Shown here: positions 1 to 9,088 of the stretch, piece after piece
Layout: each line of letters starts with the position of its first letter
Numbering within the stretch: position 1 is the first letter of the stretch
Translations under genes and position numbers: made by a program
The notes under the pieces: model-generated
The model's database searches: none
Told to the model about the DNA's origin: nothing
The model's input: only the letters and a program-made list of their open reading frames with translations
Assembly: GCA_965221755.1 (NCBI GenBank)
Contig: OZ244921.1
Coordinates: 2,728,001-2,792,000 of the forward strand
Direction: 5' to 3'
Length of the DNA stretch: 64,000 nt
Origin: Azophilus sp965221755
Lineage (GTDB): Bacteria; Pseudomonadota; Gammaproteobacteria; Pseudomonadales; Azotimanducaceae

Positions 1-3000
1 GGCCCGCCCGTCCGCTGCGTTGGGCGTAGTTCGCCGGAGTCGGCGGCACGTTGCGCATGTACACCGTGTTGAGCGTGGAGATGTCGACGCCGAGTTCCAT
101 GGTCGGCGAACAGAAAAGTATAGGCAGCCCGGCGGGCTCGACCTGGCCGTCGACGACGCGCTCGCCCTCCAGTCCCTTGCGGAAACGCGCTTCCCGCACC
201 TCGCGCACGTCGGAGTCGACCTGGGCGGTGTGTTCGCGCGCCTCAAGCTGGTGCAGCAGGCGGTCGTCGCTGACCAGGAGACCCGCGACGTTGCGGTAGA
301 GGCTGCGGAAAAACGCATTGGTCGGCGTGCTGTCTTCGGAAGCCTCGTCGGCCAGACGCCATTCGAGCACCGAGCCGTCGATGCGGTAGCCGGTGCGTTC
401 GGCGTCGAGGCCCGCGGGTTCGACGTAGCCGTGGGTCGTCAGCACGGCAAGTACATCGTCGATGAGATCGTTGTACACGCCCTCGTCGAACCTGGACGGA
501 TAGCACGGATTTTCCGCTCCCCAGAACGCCTGGGACTTGATCTTGCGGCCGAATGCGGAGCGGTGGGAGACATGGAGGGTGCGGAACTCGTCCCGGCGGC
601 CGCCGCGGCTCGGTCTGGGGACCATGAAGGCATGCGTGAAAAGGCGTTCGTCCTCCGACAGGCCCCAGGGTTCCCTCAACTCGTTGAAGCTTCGATTGCG
701 GATCCGCTCCTGAAAGTTCGGATCGAGATAGATCGTCTTGATGCAGAGCGCCCGGCGCATGCGCTCCAAAAGATCGTTAACGAGAGCGAAGCGGCGTTCG
801 GGCGAAATGGAGCCGAGCAAGGGGTGGCGTTTTCGCCATTCCTCCTCGTCCCGGCAGCAGTCCATGAGATCCCGGTATTCGATCTTCAGCAGCCGCAACT
901 GCTCGAGATTCGGGTTGGTGATGCGCCAGCCGCGTTGCAGATCGAAATACAGCCGATACCCGAGCACGTCGCGCAGCGCCTTCAGCGTGTTCTGGGCCTT
1001 GACCCCCTTGGCCTGGGGGTTGGATGCGTAGTCCGCCGGATCCAGACGCAGGCAATCGAGGACGCGTTGCGTGAGCATGTCGTCGGTCAGGCGCGCTCCG
1101 TCGGCGGTCGGGATGGACGCGAGCAGGGCGCCACGCAAGAGCAGAATCTGTATGAAGTCATTGAAATGCCCGGCCTGGAGGCTGGCGTCCTGCCGGTTGT
1201 CGGTGAACGCAAGGAGCTTTTTCGTCCGCTCGTCGAGGTCGGCTCCGATGAGATGCTTCAGCGAGGACAGCGCCAATACGGTGGTTGCCGAACTCCGGCC
1301 CTCGCTGGACAGGCCGGAGAGCTTGGTGAGCTCGCTGCGAACGCTGCCGTCGAAATAGGCGTCGCAGTCCGGATTCAGGCAAAAGCGGAACGGTCCAGGA
1401 ATGAACCGCGCCGGCAAACCGTCCGCGGCCACGCCGCCCGTGGTGTCGACGTGGACGGAGAGCGGGCTGTACTTGCGGAAATGGGGCTTGATCCGGGCCT
1501 GGTCGTCGCGAAACTCCAGCCACTCCTCCGGATATCGGGAATCAGATTCGGTCGAATCGAACACGCCGGAAGGGTCGGGCATCAGGTAGCCGTACTGGAT
1601 TTCGTCGTCGTCGTTGGAGCGTTCCGACAGGTCGCGCGGTTTAAATTCCTGCGGTTGCTTACCGGCCAGTTTCGCCCAAACGGGCAGGTATTCCTGGCCG
1701 CACCCCCTGCAAAAGCTAAGCGAGTACAGCGGGCGCTGGCGGTCGCCGGGCTTGAATTGCTGGCCGTGCAACGTGATGTACCGTTCGCCTGGCGCTTCGA
1801 GAGTCGAATACGCGTTCCAGGCGCCGCTGATGAACTGATGCAGGCGGAACGCGAAGAAACTCGCGCCGCGCTCGTTACGGCTGCGGTGCGCGGCCAGCAG
1901 GAAGCTCGCGAGGTAGTTTCGGCACAGCCCGTCATCAAGGCCGCTCTCGTTCGCCAAACGGCTCGAAGCGTCCAGCAGGGTCAGGGGCCGCGAAATCCGC
2001 ACAATCCTGCCGTCGCGTTCCTCGAGGCCGAGATTGCGCTCCACCCAAGCGGCTGCGGCGTGTTCCGCAAGATGCTCATGGGTGGGATCGTCCGGGACAC
2101 CTTGTTCGATGGCGGTGCGCAGCTCGGACCCGGTCGGAGATGGACTGGAGCTGGTCACCGGGCTCAGCGTCTCGGTAACAACGTTCCCGGGATCGACGGA
2201 AACGCCGAACAAGCGGCTCGCCACGCACGCGATGGTCGTGTTCCGCTCTTCAAGAGAGCCTTCGGTGGCCATGGTTGCGGAGGTGCCTATGCACAGCAGA
2301 CGGTCGTTGAAACGCTCGCGCACCCGCCGCACCAGCATGGCGACATCGGCGCCCTGGCGCCCGCGATACGTATGCAGCTCGTCCAGAACCAGGAAGCGAA
2401 GCCCCGCCGCGTGTTCGCGAACCGCCTTGTCGGTTTCGTGGAAGCGCGTCATGAGCAATTCCAGCATGACGTAGTTGGTCAGCAGGATGTCGGGCGGGTT
2501 CTTGGCGATGCGCTCGCGCTCCTCGTTCGATTCCTGTCCGGTATAGCGCGCAAAAGTAACCGGCTCCCCGCCTTCGCCGTAGCCGAGGCGCAAATATCGC
2601 TCCAGCTCTTCGCGCTGGCTGTTGCACAGGGCGTTCATCGGATAGACGACGATGGCGGTGATGCCCTTGCGGGCGTCTCCCGCCCGCTTGGCGCGCAGCA
2701 CGTCATCGACGATGGGAATGAAATAGGCGAGCGACTTGCCGGAACCGGTGCCGGTGGTGAGCACGTAGCTTTCGCCGCGTTGGGCGATCTCTATCGCGTC
2801 GGTCTGGTGGCGATGCAAGCGAAGCCGTTTGCCAAACGTGTCGGCGGGATGCTTGAGCCGGAAGATTTTCGCGCACTCCTCATCGAGCACGCCGTCGGCG
2901 ACGAGGTCGTCGATGTATCCGCCCGGCTTGAAATTGGGATTCAACTGGATGAGTGGAGCCGGCCAGAAACGACCGGCGTCGTATTCCGAGTCCACTGTCC

Positions 3001-3091
3001 GGGAGATGTCCTCGGAGCGGATTCGGGTAAAGCTTCGGGAGAATCGTGCGTACTCGGCGATGAGTTCCTCGCGAAACGCGAATACGTCCAT
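1..3091 (-). CDS. COG1205-type DEAD/DEAH-box helicase, partial (3' end off the window)
   Basis: Large superfamily 2 helicase of the YprA/MrfA type; relatives occur in defence systems such as DISARM (DrmA) and Druantia (DruE). About 1,030 residues are inside the window and the rest runs off the left edge. The ATG at 3091 follows GGAAAAG. Walker A TTGTGSGKS lies near residue 112, a DELH box near 237, paired CRGC and CLNPDC cysteines in the middle may bind zinc, and motif VI QRSGRAG is at the window edge. It starts 11 bases after the stop of a phosphoribosyltransferase-like ORF, so both probably share a transcript. Neighbouring methylase and transposase remnants suggest an acquired island. A defence role is inference; DNA repair is the alternative. 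The long plus-strand frame over the same bases is its shadow. Confidence 0.85.
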   Translation of the reverse strand, partial: MDVFAFREELIAEYARFSRSFTRIRSEDISRTVDSEYDAGRFWPAPLIQLNPNFKPGGYIDDLVADGVLDEECAKIFRLKHPADTFGKRLRLHRHQTDAIEIAQRGESYVLTTGTGSGKSLAYFIPIVDDVLRAKRAGDARKGITAIVVYPMNALCNSQREELERYLRLGYGEGGEPVTFARYTGQESNEERERIAKNPPDILLTNYVMLELLMTRFHETDKAVREHAAGLRFLVLDELHTYRGRQGADVAMLVRRVRERFNDRLLCIGTSATMATEGSLEERNTTIACVASRLFGVSVDPGNVVTETLSPVTSSSPSPTGSELRTAIEQGVPDDPTHEHLAEHAAAAWVERNLGLEERDGRIVRISRPLTLLDASSRLANESGLDDGLCRNYLASFLLAAHRSRNERGASFFAFRLHQFISGAWNAYSTLEAPGERYITLHGQQFKPGDRQRPLYSLSFCRGCGQEYLPVWAKLAGKQPQEFKPRDLSERSNDDDEIQYGYLMPDPSGVFDSTESDSRYPEEWLEFRDDQARIKPHFRKYSPLSVHVDTTGGVAADGLPARFIPGPFRFCLNPDCDAYFDGSVRSELTKLSGLSSEGRSSATTVLALSSLKHLIGADLDERTKKLLAFTDNRQDASLQAGHFNDFIQILLLRGALLASIPTADGARLTDDMLTQRVLDCLRLDPADYASNPQAKGVKAQNTLKALRDVLGYRLYFDLQRGWRITNPNLEQLRLLKIEYRDLMDCCRDEEEWRKRHPLLGSISPERRFALVNDLLERMRRALCIKTIYLDPNFQERIRNRSFNELREPWGLSEDERLFTHAFMVPRPSRGGRRDEFRTLHVSHRSAFGRKIKSQAFWGAENPCYPSRFDEGVYNDLIDDVLAVLTTHGYVEPAGLDAERTGYRIDGSVLEWRLADEASEDSTPTNAFFRSLYRNVAGLLVSDDRLLHQLEAREHTAQVDSDVREVREARFRKGLEGERVVDGQVEPAGLPILFCSPTMELGVDISTLNTVYMRNVPPTPANYAQRSGRAG

Positions 3092-3101
3092 CACTTTTCC
3101 T

Positions 3102-4008
3102 TCATCGGCACGGCCTCAAAGCATACGTCATACTGGAAGCTCCCGAAATACGAGGAAATCCCATTGTCAACCTGAGCGTTCCGGGCAGCGCGATGCGCTT
3201 GCCGGACAACCTTGGAATGACTAGATTCGGATCAAAGTGATTCGGAGACGATTCCGCGACATTAAGGGTGTCGGCTGCACCGTAACCCTGCCATCGTCCA
3301 ACTGTCGGTCGCTGGCTTCCCGGAGGGCCGTTGGGGAAACGATCCGCTAATTCGCCTTGCAGTTGCTTCAGGCGCCGTCTTTGCGCCTTAGTACCTCGAT
3401 AGTGACCTTCGAAATCTCGTGGGCGCTTCGCCGCAATAACTCGTTCTCGTATTTGGTCAGCATTCGGGGAGCGGGCGAGATACCGAGCTTCCGATTGAGT
3501 AAGTCGATCGAAGGGGTGGCCGAAGTAATCCCTCCACCATTGTTCAAGGGCTTTTCCATGGTTCTCCCTCAACTCTTTGAGTTGTTCATCACGAAGTGCA
3601 AGTCTAGCGGAATAGGGCTTCCCTGTTAACACCACCGCCGCTGCCACGAATCCTCCTTGATTGACAATGTGCCCGCGCAAATTAGCAAGAGTGCCACCCT
3701 GTCCAACGAAGTCATCAATTAGGACATAGGTTTTGCCCCGCTCCACCACCCCTGTGAACAATGCTTGACGGGCAAGTCGGCCATATCCGTCTGCTCCGGT
3801 ATGCGAGACGATATTGCTTTGCCAAATGTCAACCGCATAGTCGCTACCTGACTGCTCGCTAATGATCCGAGCCAAGGCCGAAGGGAGCATTCAAATTCGA
3901 TTCATGGGCATGCACGGCGGCGAGTGTGGGGCTCCCTGCACTGGCATGCGCTTGAAAGAACCGCAATACTCGCGTGATGTCAGCGGGAACCAACATGCTT
4001 TTCAGCAT
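3102..4008 (-). pseudogene. Phosphoribosyltransferase-like protein, frameshifted
   Basis: PRTase-fold protein of the type found near DNA methylases and in polyvalent proteins of mobile elements. The downstream frame (ATG at 3890) holds the PRPP-loop motif VLIDDFVGQGGT at residues 56-67 and a long basic C-terminus. The N-terminal strand expected before it, with the sequence TLAAVHAHES, is present in the adjacent frame, read from ATG 4008 or 3996. The two frames meet near 3891, where TGA sits directly before the ATG, so the gene has a one-base-class frameshift. The downstream piece could still be translated. It ends 11 bases before the helicase start. Family assignment rests on the PRPP loop and overall pattern; the substrate is unknown. 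Confidence 0.6.
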
Positions 4009-4049
4009 TGTTGCCGCAGCATCGGCATCACCAGCTTTTGATACGGAGT

Positions 4050-4569
4050 ATAGCGGGTCATGCTTTCGATGGAGCGCATGTGCTCGAACATGCGCGTGCG
4101 GGAGCCGAGCCGTTCCCTGGCCCGCCGCCACCAGGGTGACGGCGAGCACTTGGCGGAAGTGCTCGGTTCCGCCGTCGTTGCGCTGGCGCGTGGAGCGGTT
4201 CGGGCAGTGGATCTTGCGGGAGCGGAAGCATTCGGTGCCGTCGAGGGCGCCGGCGGCGTCGAGTTCCGTCACGAGGCCGGTGAACAGCGCGTTGAAGTGC
4301 GTCGGCGGAGCCCCGTCGAGCGTCCGCCGGACAGGGTCGCCGCTGGGGATGCGGCGTAGGCCGAACAGGGTTTGGGCGTTCGAGTTGCCCTGCCGGACGG
4401 CGAGCGCGCGCTGATGGGACGGGAAGGACGGCGACCGCATGGGGAACACCGACAGCGCCGCCAGACCGATGTGCGCCATGGCGTGCTGCCGGTTGCGGCC
4501 GCAGCGGGGTTCCGGCAGTTCGGCCAGATGGCCGCGCAGCCGGTCGGGATGGCGCTCTAGCCGGCGCAT
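4050..4569 (-). pseudogene. Transposase N-terminal remnant (ISNCY/IS4-like)
   Basis: The frame carries the N-terminal pattern of a known transposase family: a region ending in SPSFPSHQRAL, then NAQTLFGLRRIPS, then a block with LDGTECFRSRKIHCP. The similarity stops after about 150 residues, at VAAGQGTARLP, and the catalytic C-terminal half is absent. The upstream edge abuts the adenine methylase remnant and the downstream edge runs into the phosphoribosyltransferase N-terminus. I see no terminal inverted repeats. This is a dead insertion sequence inside a decayed island. Recognition is from memory of the family pattern, so the IS family name is tentative. Confidence 0.6.
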
Positions 4570-4579
4570 CCGTCCCCGG

Positions 4580-5069
4580 CGGCTGCGCGTCGACGGCCAG
4601 CAGCGCGGCGAGCACCGCCAGCCGCTCCGGGGCGGGCATGTCCCGGCAGCGGCGCGCCCAGCGCCGAGGGATAGCCCGGGACCATGACCGCGCAGAGCAG
4701 CCCGCGCAATGGCGCCAGCAGCGCCTCGTGGTCGGCGTCGGCGTAGTCGTGCCGGCGGCGGGCGGACTTGCGGGCGCTTTGCAGGTACGGGGGATCGCTG
4801 TGGATCAGCTCGGAACCGTCAAAGGGAAACCGGGACAGGAAGCGGTGCGCGCAACCGCGCATCCGCTCCACCGGATAATCGCAGGCGAAACGCGCCAGTG
4901 CCGCACCGTCCCGATAGATGCCGATGCTGCGCAGCGCGGCGGGCTTGCGCCGCATGATCGCGCCGCCGCCGAGATGCGTCTCGATGTGGACCGAATGCGG
5001 CGGCATCAGCGCAATCAGCGCCTGGCACAGCCCGGAGGCCACCTTGCAGCCGAAATGCCGATTGCCCAT
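4580..5069 (-). pseudogene. DNA adenine methyltransferase remnant (prophage type)
   Basis: Starts MGNRHFGCKVASGLCQALI at ATG 5069 and contains THLGGGAIM (S-adenosylmethionine-binding region) and the catalytic SDPPYL motif, as in D12-class adenine methylases of prophages and integrative elements. After VMVPGYPSALG the middle section is missing. A separate frame (4639 down to about 4583) resumes with the family's C-terminal pattern ERLAVLAALLAVDA. An internal deletion of about 60-70 codons plus a frame change therefore inactivates it. The transposase remnant follows directly. Interpretation as a remnant is strong; loss of activity is inferred from the missing segment. Confidence 0.65.
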
Positions 5070-5183
5070 GCCCGCGGCCGTTTTGCCTCGACCGCCCCAA
5101 CATGGACAAACCGCGCTATGATGTTAAGCCGTTCGGGACGGACGCCGCGGCGGAAACGCCGAAAAAGTCAAAATGAGAATTGT

Positions 5184-5278
5184 TGCCCGCGGAGCGGGTG
5201 CGCTGGGGTTTCGCTGGCACCAAACTCCGCTGCCGTTGCGCGGGCCAAGTTCCTAAATGTTTCTGAGCTCGCACACAA
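5184..5278 (+). repeat. Dispersed palindromic repeat, family A copy 1
   Basis: One of nine full copies of a unit of about 90 bp seen across the window. Order of parts: a GC-rich hairpin (here CCCGCGGAGCGGG), a second hairpin built from GGTTTCGC/AAACTCC-like arms (degraded here), then a conserved tail ending in ATGTTTCTGAGC and GCACACA. This copy lies between the methylase remnant and the histidine phosphatase gene and ends 24 bases before that gene's start. Confidence 0.75.
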
Positions 5279-5301
5279 AACACGGGTCAACAGGAGGGCA
5301 A

Positions 5302-5850
5302 GTGGCGACAATTTACATGGTGCGGCATGGCCGTGCGCAAGCCAATGCCCCGGATCCACGTGACCCGGGGCTGGACGACCTGGGCCGCCGGCAAGCCCGC
5401 GAGACGGCCGCCGCCCTGGCCCCCAAGGGGCCGTTGCCCATCCATTCCAGCCCCTTCGTCCGCGCCCGGGAGACCGCCGCCGCCCTGGCGGACCTTTGGG
5501 AGGCGGAGGTGGCCATTGAACCCCGGGTCGCCGAAATCCCGTTTCCCACGACGGACTTGGCCGAGCGGCGCGCATGGCTGCGTCGGGCCATGGCCGGCGG
5601 CTGGTCCAGCTTGGATGACCACTTGCAGTCGTGGCGGCGCGACTTGGTGGATTGCGTGGTGCGCCTCGACCGCGACTGCGTGGTGTTCTGCCATTTCATC
5701 GCCATCAACGTGGTGGCCGGCGCTACCCAAGGCGATGACCGGCTGGTGGTCTTCCAACCCGACAACGCTTCGGTCACCGTCTTCAACAACGATGGCGGCA
5801 GGCTGCGCCTGCTTGAGTTCGGCCGGGAGGCGGCGACCAAGGTGAATTGA
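5302..5850 (+). CDS. Histidine phosphatase family protein (SixA/phosphoglycerate mutase-like)
   Basis: About 182 residues. The GTG at 5302 is chosen because AGGAGG at 5292-5297 precedes it and it places the catalytic RHG motif (MVRHGRA) at the N-terminus, as usual; the longer frame from 5257 starts inside a repeat. The phosphohistidine RHG, the SSPFVRARETA block and the late CHFIAIN histidine block are all present. The family removes phosphate from small molecules or phosphoproteins in the cytoplasm; the substrate cannot be told. It stands alone between two repeat copies, with no operon partner. Confidence 0.85.
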   Translation: MATIYMVRHGRAQANAPDPRDPGLDDLGRRQARETAAALAPKGPLPIHSSPFVRARETAAALADLWEAEVAIEPRVAEIPFPTTDLAERRAWLRRAMAGGWSSLDDHLQSWRRDLVDCVVRLDRDCVVFCHFIAINVVAGATQGDDRLVVFQPDNASVTVFNNDGGRLRLLEFGREAATKVN

Positions 5851-5878
5851 GGAACCGGGCGGAGCTTGCAATCGAATG

Positions 5879-5967
5879 CGCGCGGGCTTCAGAGACGCAG
5901 CGGAATCCGACCTACGCGACGAGCGCGCGGTTTCGCGGCAGCGAAACTCAAACGCACCCGCGCATCC
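5879..5967 (-). repeat. Dispersed palindromic repeat, family A copy 2
   Basis: Minus-orientation copy: the tail GGAATCCGACCTACGCGACGAG precedes GCGGTTTCGCGGCAGCGAAACTC and GCACCCGCGC. It occupies part of the 419-base gap 5851-6269 between the phosphatase and the solute-binding protein genes. In the rest of that gap I see no convincing gene, RNA or terminator. Confidence 0.75.
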
Positions 5968-6269
5968 TTGACTTTTTGAGGAATGCGTCGCGAAACTTGG
6001 GCTTTGCGCTGGTTTGAAGGCCAGTGCTCCGTCCTTTGAATAAGCGGGTTTTGCGTTTCGGTTCTCGGCAAGAGGGCGCTGCGGCCCCGTGTGGCAGGCT
6101 GCGCGCGATTTCGGCCAAAGGGCCGCAGAACATGACAGGCTGCTGAGGCAATCCCGCTGCCAAGGGCGAGCGGTTGCGCGGGCCATGCGGGCTGCCTGGA
6201 TGACGGTTGCTGATCGTCAAGTCCCGGAATGCCCAGGTCGGGCATTCCAATCCCGCGCTACCGGCGGGG

Positions 6270-7484
6270 TCAATGGCTCACCGATTCCTCCAGCACCACG
6301 AAGCGCCCGTCCTGAACCTGCGACAGAACGCTCGCCTCCACTCCGTGGTGCCTTTCAGGCGAGAAGGAGACGCTGTAGCCGAAAATGTCCGTGTAATCCC
6401 GAATGGCCTGAATCCCCTTGACCAGCGCTTCGACCGTCAGGTCGCGTCCGGCGTTCTCCAAGGCCAGCATGGTCAGGTCGGCTGCGCGGTAGCCCTCCAT
6501 CGCCGCCAGTCCGGGATCCTGGCGGTACTTGTCCCTGTAACTGTTCCACCACGCCTGCACTGCGGGCGGCTTCGGATCATCCGGGTAGATCTTGGCCATG
6601 TGCGAGAACACGTAGTACCCCTCGCCGCTTTCGTGGTCGGCAATGGCCTGGGCGTAGGTTGCGTTGGTGCCCACCCAGGCGACGTCCTCCCATCCCAGTC
6701 TGCGGGCGGCGTCGAGAATGAGGATCGTGTCCTGATGCACGGTGCCCATGGCCACCATGTCGCACCCGGCCTCCCGCAGCTGCAGGACGGCATCCGTGAA
6801 ATCCTCCGCCGCCGGCTCGTGGGAGGAGCGGGCGGTCAGGCGCAGGCCCATGCCCGCCAATTGGCTTTCGGCGGCGTCAAGCGTCTCACGCCCGTACTCG
6901 GACTCGTGGTGGATGACGCAGACGGACTGCTTGCCCTTGTTCTCGACGAAGTGCCGCACCGCGGCGCGGACCTCGTTGTAGTAGATGCCGCGCTGGGTGA
7001 ACTTCAGGGGATGGAACGGCTCCACCATCTGGCGCCCGCCGCTGCCGGCGAAGAGGTTCGGAACCCCGGCCATGAACAGCCTCGGCATGATGGCGTTGTT
7101 CATCGGCGTCCCCAACCCCATCAGCATGGCGAAGATGCCGTCCCGGTCGAGGAGCTTGTTGGTGGCCTGAATCGCCTTGGGCAGCTCGTAGGCCGTGTCC
7201 TCCACCACTAGGCGGATCAGCCGCCCATGCACGCCCCCCGCCGCGTTGGCCTCGTCGAAGCGCATGCGCGCGCCATTGGTGGCGCCGACGCCCCAGATGG
7301 CCGCCGGACCGGACAGGTCCGTATGGCTGCCGATGATGATCTCGGTCTCGGTGACGCCACGCACTGAGGGGGTGCCGGAGCCGCCTTCCTCCGTCATTTC
7401 CGCGCCGTCCGCGCCGTCCGCGCCATCTCCGCCGCAGCCCGCCAAAGCCAGTGCGCCAGCCAACAGGAATTTCAACCCTCTCAT
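6270..7484 (-). CDS. ABC transporter substrate-binding lipoprotein, branched-chain amino acid (LivK) type
   Basis: About 404 residues. ATG 7484 is chosen because AGGAGG lies nine bases upstream and the protein then begins with a lipoprotein signal ending LALAGC (Cys 17). A longer frame to 7859 has no signal and reads through non-coding sequence. After a linker rich in GADGAD repeats (9-base direct repeats near 7400-7430) comes a periplasmic binding protein fold: IIIGSHTDLSGPAA near the start and the DAANAAGGVHGR-type block are hallmarks of the LivK/Leu-binding family. No permease or ATPase genes are adjacent, so it is an orphan binding protein; the ligand is unknown. Confidence 0.85.
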   Translation of the reverse strand: MRGLKFLLAGALALAGCGGDGADGADGAEMTEEGGSGTPSVRGVTETEIIIGSHTDLSGPAAIWGVGATNGARMRFDEANAAGGVHGRLIRLVVEDTAYELPKAIQATNKLLDRDGIFAMLMGLGTPMNNAIMPRLFMAGVPNLFAGSGGRQMVEPFHPLKFTQRGIYYNEVRAAVRHFVENKGKQSVCVIHHESEYGRETLDAAESQLAGMGLRLTARSSHEPAAEDFTDAVLQLREAGCDMVAMGTVHQDTILILDAARRLGWEDVAWVGTNATYAQAIADHESGEGYYVFSHMAKIYPDDPKPPAVQAWWNSYRDKYRQDPGLAAMEGYRAADLTMLALENAGRDLTVEALVKGIQAIRDYTDIFGYSVSFSPERHHGVEASVLSQVQDGRFVVLEESVSH

Positions 7485-7876
7485 CAACGACGGCCTCCTC
7501 AACCCCAACGTGGGCGAGGGGGCATTGTACTCAAGCGCGGCGCTTGACGGAATGATGGCCGTTCGGAATTTGAGGGCATTAACTGCCACTGCCGGCGTCT
7601 TGGGGAGCAAGTTCAGCGAACAGGCGCTTTCCCGCCGCCTGTCGGTCTTCCGTGAGTTGCGATGAGGTTGCGCGGAACTGCCGAAGGCCCGGAACGCAAC
7701 CCATCCCGCCCGGCCCACTGGCCGGGGGCGGCATTTCCATTGGCCATGCGCTGAAATGCGCGATCCGTGCCGGAGCTTGGGCTGGAGTTCGCCCCAGCGA
7801 AAAACCGAAGGCGCCGGCCAAAACACGGTCAACTTCCTGTATGATCGCGGGGCGGACAACCACTAAGGAGCCAGAT

Positions 7877-8630
7877 ATGACCCCCCCCCCCCCCGACCCT
7901 CACTAGTAGATTAGCCACCGCCTCGCTTGCGTTGGTGATGGCGGCGCTGGCCATGCCAGCGGCGGCGCAGGTGCCAACACTCGGCATTGGCTGGGGAAGT
8001 GCATTAAGGGACGCAGGAACCCATGGTGAAAACCTTAATGCCGGATGCTTCTCAAACCTGTTCCTCAGGGCAAGCAGCGGCGGCGGGAACGTAACAGTTC
8101 ACTTGATGGCCATTCCCGTGTCTGGCCCGAATCGGCTGCACGACCTTGGCGTGCCAGCCTATGTGGCGACCGGCAGTGCCGAGATCAGGACACAGAGCCG
8201 GTTCACGCACAGCCTCTCCACAACTGCGACGCGGGTTCCCTCGGGTAACACGATCTGCATCGGAAACAACAAGATACAGCAGGACGTGAGCGTGATCCGA
8301 GTCCTGTTGATGCGGGGTTCCGGGTACACGGTCGACCCGGAAAATCGGTCGATAGACGTGAGAGTCTATGACCTTGATACATGCGCTAGTCCAGATGATC
8401 TTCCCGAAAACGGGGGCGTCGTTTACAAGTTCAACGGAAGCGGCGGCGCGTGGGGCACCTGCAGATGCAGGGAAGAGAGCGCGCACCCGGAAGTCCGGCG
8501 GTTGGCAACCTACGATTCGAGACAGTCCCGAGCGGCTTGGCAGGCTGGATTAAAGCTACTCGGCCAGAAGTTCCACGACCCTGAATACCTCTACTGCGAT
8601 GAATCGCCTTGGAAGGGCCTCCCGCAATGA
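7877..8630 (+). CDS. Secreted protein of unknown function with poly-C-interrupted start
   Basis: The frame from 7932 encodes 232 residues after a signal-peptide core (ASLALVMAALAMPAAAQ). Its natural start appears to be ATG 7877, which follows AAGGAG at good spacing. Between that ATG and the signal peptide is a run of 14 C (7881-7894). As written, the ATG frame ends after nine codons at TAG 7904. With 13 or 16 C it would read MTPPPPTLTSRLATAS straight into the signal peptide. The mature protein has several cysteines (CFSN, ICIG, DTCAS, CRCRE, YLYCD) and no family I recognise. A TATGAT -10-like box lies at 7840-7845. A rho-independent terminator follows. Expression may be phase variable, or the run may be miscounted. 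Confidence 0.65.
7881..7894 (+). repeat. Homopolymer of 14 C inside the 5' coding end
   Basis: Fourteen consecutive C directly after ATGA at 7877-7880. Runs of this length change by slipped-strand mispairing, and the run sits exactly where a change of one base switches the downstream signal-peptide frame on or off. The region 7485-7876 between the two divergent genes otherwise shows no gene that I can support. Confidence 0.85.
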
Positions 8631-8661
8631 ACTGATCCGCACGATCGGAACTCGCGCTTGA

Positions 8662-8685
8662 GGGCGGCTTCCAGGCCGCCCTTTT
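8662..8685 (+). terminator. Rho-independent terminator
   Basis: Perfect 7-bp stem GGGCGGC/GCCGCCC with a six-base loop, followed by TTTT. It lies 32 bases after the stop of the poly-C-controlled secreted protein and fits termination of that single-gene transcript. Confidence 0.8.
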
Positions 8686-8878
8686 GCCATGAGGAACCCT
8701 GCTCGCTCCGGCGCGCCTAACGAGCCGCTTATGTTGACAGGGGGCTCGTCGATCACCAACCCGAAGCGAGGGGTGCTGAAGTGAAGGACACATGGCCCAA
8801 GCGATAAAGTCGGGGCGTTAATCCCGCAAAATTCCGAACGGCTATCAAATTCCGAACGGCTATGGGACGGAATGCCGT

Positions 8879-8936
8879 GAGCTTTCGGCCCGATCAGGCC
8901 GAAAGCTCGATTGGAGTCTGGCAGCCGCCAGACTCC
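8879..8936. other. Two consecutive perfect hairpins in an intergenic region
   Basis: 8879-8908 is a perfect 12-bp inverted repeat (GAGCTTTCGGCC, six-base loop). 8913-8936 is a perfect 10-bp inverted repeat (GGAGTCTGGC, four-base loop). Neither is followed by a T run. A 15-base direct repeat (ATTCCGAACGGCTAT) lies just upstream at about 8833-8864. The rest of the gap 8686-9088 shows no gene. Function unknown; they may be parts of a structured leader for the gene at 9089 or repeat remnants. Confidence 0.6.
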
Positions 8937-9088
8937 GCGAGCATCGCCTGTTGCCGATTGCGCCGATTGGTCCCCACCCGTTGCCGCTTCGTTCCCGCGA
9001 TTGCCGTTTCGTCGCATGGCCGTTGTCAAACCGGCGCCGGCAACGTTAGTTTGGACGGCGGATCAGCAAGTTTCCCTTGGGAGCGCAG

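Noticed and set aside
20..3175. Very long plus-strand open frame (over 1,000 codons).
   Set aside because: Its antisense frame carries the helicase motifs (TTGTGSGKS, DELH, QRSGRAG) and a ribosome site; the plus frame has no family pattern.
5851..6269. Possible gene between the phosphatase and the solute-binding protein.
   Set aside because: Only short frames without ribosome sites; part is a family A repeat.
8879..8936. Pair of hairpins as rho-independent terminators.
   Set aside because: No T run follows either stem; kept only as unexplained structure.
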